Source: JAKQHY01 sp034429475
GTDB lineage: Bacteria > Chloroflexota > Anaerolineae > B4-G1 > SLSP01
Direction of reading: 5' to 3'
Length of the DNA stretch: 9,681 nt
Assembly (NCBI GenBank): GCA_034429475.1
Contig: DAOUGD010000164.1
Span: forward strand, 1-9,681
Shown here: positions 1 through 5,361 of the stretch, in pieces
Layout: each line of letters starts with the position of its first letter
Position numbering within the stretch: position 1 is the stretch's first letter
The notes under the pieces: model-generated
What the model was told of the DNA's origin: nothing
The model's database searches: none
Seen by the model: only the letters and a program-made list of their open reading frames with translations
Translations under genes and position numbers: made by a program

Positions 1-772
1 TGTGTGGGTGGGTGGGGGTGACTTGCGCTGATCGCTCGTTCGCTTTTTCGCTGATCCGCCGATCCGCCGATCCGCTGATCCGCTGACTCGCAACTCGCAC
101 CACCCCATACAGCAGGGCAAACGGCGAGAAGATGAGGGCGGAGACATTGTGGGTGAGGATGAGGGCGGCGTAGGGGAGAGCTGCGGCGATGATACGGTTA
201 AGTGCAGGACGTTCCGCCAGCCGATCCAGCGCCCACAAAATGAGGGGATACCAGATGAAGGCGTAGAATTCGGAGAGCGAGTCGCCGCGCACGTAGACGT
301 TGACGAGGTGGAATGGCGCGAAGGTGTAGGCGGCGACCGCCGGCAGCACGGCTATGCGGCTTTTGTAAACGCGCCCGGCCCACAGCGCCATCGTCAGCGC
401 TGCGAGGACGAAGCCCAACGTCTGCGTGGCCTGGATGGCGACGAGCGGACTGAGTCCCAGCGCCGTCAGCCCGCCGCTGAGGTAATACGGCAGCGCGGCG
501 TAATGGTTGAACATCGGATAGCCCAAATCGTAGGCCGCGTGCGCCATCCAGCGCGGCGGAAAGACGCCGTGCCGCAGCGAGTCCGCCATATCCAACGTCC
601 GCTGCAACAAAAACGGACTGTCACCGCCCCCGCGCGTGTTGACCATCCCCGGGCCCCAAAGCAGCGCGGCAGCCAATAAAGAAAGCAGGATGCAGGATGC
701 AAGATGTAGAATGCAGGATGCAAGATACTTGCTTCTTGCTTCTTGCTTCTTGCCTCTTGCCTCTTGCCTCAT
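1..772 (-). CDS. PTPS-related multi-pass membrane protein, partial (C-terminus off the left edge)
   Basis: An open frame runs from ATG at 772-770 to the left edge without a stop, giving 257 visible residues. After a repeat-derived N-terminus comes a hydrophobic segment ending in LLWGPGMVNTRGGGDSP. Conserved-looking blocks follow: FPPRWM, DLGYPMFNHYAALPYY, TFAPFHLVNVYVRGDSLSE, WYPLILWALDRL and LILTHNVSAL, with several membrane helices between them. From family knowledge this matches the 6-pyruvoyl-tetrahydropterin synthase-related membrane proteins (PF10131 type). These resemble GT-C glycosyltransferases and are presumed to act on cell-surface glycans; the true substrate is unknown. The start codon overlaps the upstream stop as ATGA, with GGTGA four bases before the ATG, so translational coupling is likely. 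Residues 2 to about 31 are encoded by heptad repeats, and a further repeat tract (26-95) encodes a polar stretch near the edge. Certain as a gene; family confident; activity inferred. Confidence 0.85.
   Translation of the reverse strand, partial: MRQEARGKKQEARSKYLASCILHLASCILLSLLAAALLWGPGMVNTRGGGDSPFLLQRTLDMADSLRHGVFPPRWMAHAAYDLGYPMFNHYAALPYYLSGGLTALGLSPLVAIQATQTLGFVLAALTMALWAGRVYKSRIAVLPAVAAYTFAPFHLVNVYVRGDSLSEFYAFIWYPLILWALDRLAERPALNRIIAAALPYAALILTHNVSALIFSPFALLYGVVRVASQRISGSADRRISEKANERSAQVTPTHPH
26..95. repeat. Octanucleotide tandem repeat within the PTPS-related gene
   Basis: About nine degenerate units based on CGCTGATC: a 7-bp unit at 26, 8-bp units from 33 to 88 (CGCTCGTT, CGCTTTTT, CGCTGATC, CGCCGATC twice, CGCTGATC, CGCTGACT), then CGCAACT. 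In the minus-strand gene it encodes a polar stretch including SQRISGSADRRISEKANERS directly after a hydrophobic segment. Confidence 0.8.
685..766. repeat. Two adjoining heptanucleotide repeat tracts at a gene start
   Basis: Units of GCAGGAT type fill 685-726 (six units, variants GCAAGAT and GTAGAAT). A second family of CTTCTTG/CCTCTTG units fills 732-766 (five units), with a bridging ATACTTG. On the minus strand they start three bases after the start codon of the PTPS-related gene, and encode residues from about 2 to 31, including the charged MRQEARGKKQEARSK and a hydrophobic part. Confidence 0.85.
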
Positions 773-2808
773 GGCGTCACCACCACGCCCACTTCCGCCC
801 AGTCTCCTTCGGCGTCGAGGCGGCGCAGGCCGGTCATCGTGTCGGCGCGGTAGAGGCCGATGTGCAGCGCGTCGCGGGCGGGATCGGGGACGATGCCGGG
901 CAACGGGTGCTCGTCCAGGATGAGGTCGCCGACAGCCCAGCCGGTGGTGCGCAAGTGCCCGCGTCCCGGCTGGTAGTCGTGCTGCGCGATGACGGCGCCG
1001 TCGCGCAGGTAGTGGACGAAGACCGTGTAATCGGCGGGCAGCGGCGCGTCCGTCTCCCACCAGAGGCGCACCGTCGCGCCGGAAGGGTCGGGGTGGACGA
1101 GGGCCGCACGCAAGATGACGCCCTGCTCGAAGCGCGCTGCCGGCTCCGGCACAGGCGGGCGCGGGTCGGCGTGGATGAACATCGCGATGGTGAACGGCTG
1201 CTCGTCCTTATCGCCCTGCGCCTGCGGGCCTTCTTCGACGCGCAGATACGCCGGATGCGGGATGTGCGAGAATACGTTCAGTTCCCAATTGCGATAGGGC
1301 CACACCACGAAGGTCAGCCCAGGCGACGGATCGGGCGCAGCAGCGACGGAGAGGAAGCGGACGGAGGCTTGCGGCGTCAGGAATGGCACAGCCGTCCAGG
1401 AATCCCACAACTGCTGTTCGATGTAGACGCGCTGCCCGGTCGCCGGGCCGTGGAGCATTTTCTCGCCATCCCATCCCTGCCCCAACAGCGCGTTAACTTC
1501 CCCCGCCATCGTCACCGGTCCCCCCTCGAACCAGTGATAAGCCACCGGCGCATGGGCAAAGCGAACAAAGTAGTCGTAAGTGGTAGAAAACGCACCTAGA
1601 CTGAGTAGAACAACTGGCGTGAAGCGTGAAACGTGAAACGTAATTCGTGATTCGCAATTCGTAATTCGTGACTCGCAATTCGCAATTCGTAATTCGCAAT
1701 TCGTAAGCCATTCGAGGCCGAGGGCCGGCAACAGCGCGGCGGTAGGGAGGACGCCGACGCCGCGCAGGAAGTGAGGGGCGTCTTCCGCCAGGAGGGTGGG
1801 CAGCGCCATCGTCGCCGTCCACAGCAAGGCGAGGGCCGCGCCGGGATCGCGGCGGAAGCGCGCCAGCGCCACGATGACGCCGACGAGGAACGCCAGTCCT
1901 AGCGCCGGATCCCACACGGGCCGCCACGCGAGGTTGTGCCGCCAGATGCGGTCGCCGCGCACGAAGAACATCCCCGCTGTGCGCGCCGTGTGCTTGAGCA
2001 GCGTTCCCCAGAAGTCGCCGCCGTTGATTTCCGGGCTGAGGATCGTCACCTGCCCCGTGCGCGCCAACACCACGTCGGGGTGGCACAAGGTGTAGACGCC
2101 GAGCGGCGCGAGGACGAGCAAGGCCGCCACGCAAAACAGCAGCCCGCCGCGCCACGCCCTGCGGACGGCGTCGCGGTGAAAGAGCAACCCGTAAAGCAGC
2201 ATCACCGCCAACGCGATGGGTGTGAAGCGCGCCGCCATGTACGTGTACCAACTCAGCCCATACATCGCTCCCGCCGCCAGCCAACATCGCCATCTCCCGA
2301 TTTGCGATTTGTGATTTGCGATTTGCGATTTGCGAAGTCCCCGCACCACCTGCCCCAAAAACAGCGCCGTCAGCAGCGGCAGCAGCACCGCTCGAAATCC
2401 GACGCGGCTCAGGTGGACGTGCCAGAAGGTGACGCTCAACACCGCCAGCGCGTACGTCCCGGCGCGGCGGCCCCACAGGACGCGCGCCAGGTCGTAGGTA
2501 GCGGCCAGCGTGAGGAATCCGACGAAGAACGCGGGCAGCCGCACCGCCAGCGGACTGCGTCCCAGCAGCGCGACGCTCGCCGTCACCAGATAGATGAAGA
2601 GCGGCTCGCGGCCATTGTTGGCGGGGAAGTACAGCGGCGTCTCCCCGGTCTCCAGGACGTGCAGCGCATCCAGCCCGTTCTGCGCCTCGTCGTGATAGAG
2701 ACCGGGCGGCGTGCGCCCGGCATCCCACAGGCGCAGTCCCGCGCCGAGCAGGAGGAGGGCGAGAAGGAGGAGACGGTAAAGCCAGGTCGGATAAGTGCGA
2801 AAAATCAT
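769..2808 (-). CDS. GT39-like membrane glycosyltransferase
   Basis: 679 residues. Helix 1 (about residues 10-26) is followed by a first outer loop with GLYHDEAQNG, in which D40 and E41 sit where the ArnT/PMT (GT39, GT-C fold) families carry their acidic catalytic motif. About ten hydrophobic segments follow up to residue 410. The C-terminal 250 residues are soluble and look like a beta-rich extracytoplasmic domain, typical of long GT39-like proteins in Chloroflexota. Expected role: transfer of a sugar from a polyprenyl-phosphate donor to a lipid or protein acceptor outside the membrane; acceptor unknown. Two heptad-repeat tracts are translated within it, at residues about 159-171 and 369-396, in loops between helices. 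ATG 2808 overlaps the stop of the EcoRV-like gene as ATGA; an AGGGG lies very close to the ATG, so the ribosome site is not ideal. The stop overlaps the next start by 4 nt. Confidence 0.88.
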   Translation of the reverse strand: MIFRTYPTWLYRLLLLALLLLGAGLRLWDAGRTPPGLYHDEAQNGLDALHVLETGETPLYFPANNGREPLFIYLVTASVALLGRSPLAVRLPAFFVGFLTLAATYDLARVLWGRRAGTYALAVLSVTFWHVHLSRVGFRAVLLPLLTALFLGQVVRGLRKSQIANHKSQIGRWRCWLAAGAMYGLSWYTYMAARFTPIALAVMLLYGLLFHRDAVRRAWRGGLLFCVAALLVLAPLGVYTLCHPDVVLARTGQVTILSPEINGGDFWGTLLKHTARTAGMFFVRGDRIWRHNLAWRPVWDPALGLAFLVGVIVALARFRRDPGAALALLWTATMALPTLLAEDAPHFLRGVGVLPTAALLPALGLEWLTNCELRIANCESRITNCESRITFHVSRFTPVVLLSLGAFSTTYDYFVRFAHAPVAYHWFEGGPVTMAGEVNALLGQGWDGEKMLHGPATGQRVYIEQQLWDSWTAVPFLTPQASVRFLSVAAAPDPSPGLTFVVWPYRNWELNVFSHIPHPAYLRVEEGPQAQGDKDEQPFTIAMFIHADPRPPVPEPAARFEQGVILRAALVHPDPSGATVRLWWETDAPLPADYTVFVHYLRDGAVIAQHDYQPGRGHLRTTGWAVGDLILDEHPLPGIVPDPARDALHIGLYRADTMTGLRRLDAEGDWAEVGVVVTP
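1618..1707. repeat. Twelve-unit heptanucleotide repeat inside the GT39-like gene
   Basis: Twelve full units (1618-1701) grade from CGTGAAG/CGTGAAA to CGTAATT, CGTGATT, CGCAATT and CGTGACT, then a partial CGTAAG. Twelve heptads are 84 bp, exactly 28 codons, so the tract is read in frame. It encodes the region around NCELRIANCESRITNCESR in a loop between two helices. Confidence 0.9.
2298..2332. repeat. Five-unit CGATTTG heptad repeat inside the GT39-like gene
   Basis: Five units (CGATTTG twice, TGATTTG, CGATTTG twice) followed by partial CGAAG. The minus-strand reading is KSQIANHKSQIG at residues about 160-171, between a hydrophobic segment and the next helix. Confidence 0.85.
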
Positions 2809-3611
2809 ACCCCTGGTTTTAATGGCGCACGATTACGCCATTTCCAATATTCGCCCAAATTTCGGTATGGCACAGGTGAGTCAATCGCCAGCGCCATATC
2901 ATTGGTTAGGTAGTTTTGCCAATAGTCATCGAAAACTTTCTCACCATATGGGGCAAAAGTACCATTCCCTTTTAATAATGCAGAGATATCTTTGACTGAA
3001 CCAATGTTTTTAGTATTTCCACTACCTGGGTGATCACTAGCAATTTGCCATTTCTCATGCAGAACAAACTGGAAATCCCTGATTACTGAAGCAATTTCTA
3101 GTAGATCATCTAAGGTATAAACGCGCCGCTCATCAATACTTTCATCGGTGCGTGTGTACATTACACCTAAGACAAAATGGGCAGCGTAGTCTTGGTAAGC
3201 AAAAGTAACATTTTTGGTCGAACCGCGATCTCTAAAATAACCAGTGAATGCACCAAGTGTAAATCCATTCACTTGCGTTTCATTAAGGCGATAAGTACTT
3301 TTCAGATCAAGGGCAACTTTAAGACCATTAGGAGCAATAAAACTGATATCGGGATAATGATTTTGGTATGCACTTAATTGTAACTCATAGCCATGACGTT
3401 GCGCGAATTGCGAAATAATAGGAAACAACATCAATTCTATTAGTTTTGAGGCCACTTTAGTGTCTAGTGAAAGAGCGTAAATATTGCGATATACATCTAT
3501 AAAACCTTTGATAACCCAATCCCCTGTATCTGTAGATAAAATCTGCCTAAACGTTTCGAATTCTGTGAAAAGAGCTTCTTCAAATGTGGATTTGTCCCAT
3601 GTTTTGACCAT
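2805..3611 (-). CDS. EcoRV-family type II restriction endonuclease (R2)
   Basis: 268 residues from ATG 3611. Clear similarity to EcoRV along most of its length: SLDTKVASKLIELMLFPII at about 48-66, QNHYPD at 83-88, LDLKSTY at 101-107, and GSGNTKNIGS at 186-195. EcoRV is known to use E45, D74, D90 and K92; the counterparts here are E59, D88, D102 and K104, all present. Its recognition loop GSGNTTNIGS differs at one position, and the Q-loop glutamine before NHYPD is kept. I therefore infer a blunt cutter of GATATC or a close variant, probably active. Start choice: TTG 3623 and GTG 3620 are also in frame, but only ATG 3611 has a well-placed GGTGAG, four bases upstream. The gene begins 5 nt after the methyltransferase stop. 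Two hand-counted 60-base lines are 37% G+C, the lowest in the window, suggesting separate acquisition. Confidence 0.92.
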   Translation of the reverse strand: MVKTWDKSTFEEALFTEFETFRQILSTDTGDWVIKGFIDVYRNIYALSLDTKVASKLIELMLFPIISQFAQRHGYELQLSAYQNHYPDISFIAPNGLKVALDLKSTYRLNETQVNGFTLGAFTGYFRDRGSTKNVTFAYQDYAAHFVLGVMYTRTDESIDERRVYTLDDLLEIASVIRDFQFVLHEKWQIASDHPGSGNTKNIGSVKDISALLKGNGTFAPYGEKVFDDYWQNYLTNDMALAIDSPVPYRNLGEYWKWRNRAPLKPGV

Positions 3612-3615
3612 ATTT

Positions 3616-3621
3616 CTCACC
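3616..3621 (-). promoter_or_regulatory. Ribosome binding site deciding the EcoRV-like start
   Basis: GGTGAG on the minus strand, four bases before ATG 3611. It overlaps the TGA stop of the methyltransferase (3619-3617), so ribosomes finishing the methyltransferase stop on the initiation site of the nuclease. This supports ATG 3611 over the in-frame TTG 3623 and GTG 3620, and suggests the nuclease is made only after its protective enzyme is translated. Confidence 0.6.
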
Positions 3622-4693
3622 AAGCAATCAAGAGTAGTTCTTCAGAGTTTGAATTTTTAGACAAAGCATACTGATACTGCCCATATCGCTCCACCTGCAC
3701 CTGCTTTTTATACTTTTGCAGTAGGGCGATCAATTCAGCTTCGGTGGGGACGCCATCGCTGCGATAGGATACCACGAGGATGCTCTGGCGATAATGCTGG
3801 AAAAGTCGGTCAAAAGCAGTGGTAATGCCGTTTTTATCCGCCCACAAACTGGGAGCACGTTTGAGCCGCCGATGTTTGGAATGCCAATCTATTTGCGTTT
3901 CCCAGGTTTCGTAAAATGTCAGCCCCTCCAAAAAATGGTAAAAATCTCGATAGTCTACTCCCACGCCTCGTTCTGAAATGTAGGGCGGGTCTATGTAGAC
4001 CAAATCGTAGTCATTGGGAAGTTCCAGCGCATCCCGATTCAAGGCGCGATTGGGCTGTTCATTGTCAAAGATGGCCTGGTTCGCTTCCTCTGCGATTTCG
4101 CAAAACCATTCTTCAAAAGGGCGATCCCAGGACGTTTTGTTGCCGAAAGACCGCTCCACCTCAGCCAGCCGCACATACAGGTTCTTACGATGAAAAAGAT
4201 TGTAGGGCCGTTTGATGATCGCCGCTTGCGCCAGGGCAAAGAACGCCAATGCCGCTTTATAGGAATCGGTCATCTGGTGGATATTGGTGATCGTCTGATC
4301 CAACCAGGCGTTCTCTTCCTCGGTGAAATAGATGTCCCGGAAGGTTTCCTGAATAAACGTGGGGTAGGCAATGGACGGATGGCGGGTCAAAATCCAATCC
4401 ATATCCGCGTCGTCAAGGCAAGTGTTTGAATTTTCAATGAGCGCTACTCCAATTTGATGGTTGAAGCGCAAAATGTCGTTGTAAGTGACGCACTTACCGG
4501 CCTGCTTGAGTCGGTACGCCACCGCGCCAGTTCCGCCAAAGGCATCCAGGCAGGTGATGAAGTCCCTACCCTGAATCTGTTCCCAGATCCAGTCCACCAG
4601 TTTAGCCTTGCTGCCCTGATAGCGCGTGCGCGGAAAGCGGGCAAGCAGCGCATCTTGTGGCAAGAGGAGCGGTTGTTGCGCGCGTAAGTTCAT
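3617..4693 (-). CDS. D12-class adenine-specific DNA methyltransferase (M)
   Basis: 358 residues from ATG 4693 (366 if the in-frame TTG at 4717 is used). Motif order is that of the alpha (Dam-like, D12) N6-adenine class. The N-terminal SAM-binding motif X is RYQGSK (residues 24-29), motif I is DAFGGTG (50-56), then a long variable target-recognition region, then motif IV YIDPPY with DPPY at 235-238, and a C-terminal domain ending YALSKNSNSEELLLIAW. It should transfer a methyl group from SAM to adenine N6 in the sites cut by its partner nuclease. It is not obviously close to M.EcoRV beyond the shared class motifs, so its target cannot be read from sequence. ATG 4693 lies 4 nt after the R1 stop; neither start has a clear Shine-Dalgarno, so coupling to R1 is likely. 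It is the only methyltransferase in the window, although nucleases lie on both sides. Confidence 0.93.
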   Translation of the reverse strand: MNLRAQQPLLLPQDALLARFPRTRYQGSKAKLVDWIWEQIQGRDFITCLDAFGGTGAVAYRLKQAGKCVTYNDILRFNHQIGVALIENSNTCLDDADMDWILTRHPSIAYPTFIQETFRDIYFTEEENAWLDQTITNIHQMTDSYKAALAFFALAQAAIIKRPYNLFHRKNLYVRLAEVERSFGNKTSWDRPFEEWFCEIAEEANQAIFDNEQPNRALNRDALELPNDYDLVYIDPPYISERGVGVDYRDFYHFLEGLTFYETWETQIDWHSKHRRLKRAPSLWADKNGITTAFDRLFQHYRQSILVVSYRSDGVPTEAELIALLQKYKKQVQVERYGQYQYALSKNSNSEELLLIAW

Positions 4694-4697
4694 CTGT

Positions 4698-5270
4698 TCA
4701 TTCGTGACTGATGCCAAGAACCAAGAGCGGAATATCTATCGTCGAGACGCCGCGTTGTTCTAAGTCCCATACACATTGTTCAAAACAGGGTATTCCAACA
4801 GGCATTTCATTCACCAATTCTTTGACTGGCACAATTTGAATTCCTGCATCAATGACACCTAATTTGTGGAAAATAGTCATCTTGGCGCAGATATCGTAGA
4901 TCATGCAGGCATACTTGCAAAACTGTACTTCGATGCCCATGCGTTGCTTCACAAAATCAATTTCCCGAAAAGCGCCGGCAAAGGAATCGTCGCTTTGATA
5001 GCCAGAGACATAATACTGAGCGGGATATTCGCAAGTCACCCGGTGGTTATACCATCCTCGTTCCTCAAATTGCGTCTTGAAGGCCCGATTTAGGGTGTGT
5101 GGATTGTAGAGGGATTTGCCTGCTGTCGTTTTCCCTTGATGGGTCTTGGTTTTGAACGCGGCGTTATCCACTGCTGCGATGACAGCTTCCACTTCGCGCA
5201 GTTCGGCGGCAAAATGCGCTGCAATGACTTCACATCCACCATTGAACGAATAGACACCCACAACTCTCAT
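4698..5270 (-). CDS. BglII/BstYI-family type II restriction endonuclease (R1)
   Basis: 190 residues. The N-terminus MRVVGVYSFNGG and the core DFVKQRMGIEVQFCKY match the BglII/BstYI family. BglII is known to use D84, E93 and Q95; here D105, E114 and Q116 keep exactly the +9 and +11 spacing. The C-terminal block with VPVKELVNEMPVGI and IPLLVLGI also fits BstYI. Known members cut AGATCT (BglII) or RGATCY (BstYI); a GATC-containing target is a reasonable inference, but flanking-base preference is unknown. Length is close to BstYI (about 200) and shorter than BglII (223). ATG 5270 is preceded by GAAGGGGGG at a 10-nt spacing, a weak ribosome site. It is the first gene of a tight R1-M-R2 run, which is unusual because a nuclease is translated before the methyltransferase. 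One hand-counted line is 50% G+C. Confidence 0.88.
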   Translation of the reverse strand: MRVVGVYSFNGGCEVIAAHFAAELREVEAVIAAVDNAAFKTKTHQGKTTAGKSLYNPHTLNRAFKTQFEERGWYNHRVTCEYPAQYYVSGYQSDDSFAGAFREIDFVKQRMGIEVQFCKYACMIYDICAKMTIFHKLGVIDAGIQIVPVKELVNEMPVGIPCFEQCVWDLEQRGVSTIDIPLLVLGISHE

Positions 5271-5296
5271 TTATAAGATTCCCCCCTTCACAAACA

Positions 5297-5321
5297 CACA
5301 GGCGGGGATTCCCCGCCTGTG
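5297..5321. terminator. Perfect 11-bp inverted repeat between DUF2207 and the RM cassette
   Basis: Arms CACAGGCGGGG and CCCCGCCTGTG separated by ATT form a very stable hairpin. It lies 38 nt downstream of the DUF2207 stop on the minus strand, as expected of a terminator for that gene. The bases that follow on that strand (TGTTTGTG) are only weakly T-rich, so it is not a textbook Rho-independent terminator. It could instead be a REP-like element, a structure in the leader of the nuclease mRNA, or a mark of the cassette boundary. Confidence 0.5.
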
Positions 5322-5333
5322 CCCCGTGCCCCT

Positions 5334-5361
5334 ATTCTATCTGAAAACCGCCGCCTGACTA
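5334..5361 (-). promoter_or_regulatory. Possible promoter of the RM cassette
   Basis: On the minus strand TAGTCA (5361-5356) and TAGAAT (5339-5334) are separated by 16 bp, 4/6 and 5/6 matches to sigma70 boxes. The -35 box would overlap the DUF2207 stop codon TAG. A transcript starting near 5327 would carry the 5297-5321 hairpin in its leader. The region is short, and such a match can arise by chance, so this is a candidate only. Confidence 0.28.

Noticed and set aside
697..1599. Plus-strand open frame of 300 residues
   Set aside because: Antisense to the GT39-like C-terminal domain; begins inside heptad repeats and shows no recognisable motifs.
1936..2913. Long plus-strand open frame (325 residues) antisense to the glycosyltransferase gene
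   Set aside because: Its protein is low-complexity, Arg/Gln/His-rich and without family features. It is the reverse reading of a GC-rich gene with clear membrane helices, and includes a repeat tract.
3612..3623. Longer EcoRV-like protein starting at TTG 3623
   Set aside because: ATG 3611 has GGTGAG at a good distance; TTG 3623 has no ribosome site and would overlap the methyltransferase end.
4694..4717. Longer methyltransferase starting at TTG 4717
   Set aside because: ATG 4693 lies 4 nt after the R1 stop and still leaves 23 residues before motif X. The choice is not certain, since neither start has a clear Shine-Dalgarno.
5271..5358. Controller (C) protein gene for the restriction cassette
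   Set aside because: The gap is only 88 bp, is filled by the hairpin and a promoter-like match, and has no open frame with a helix-turn-helix.
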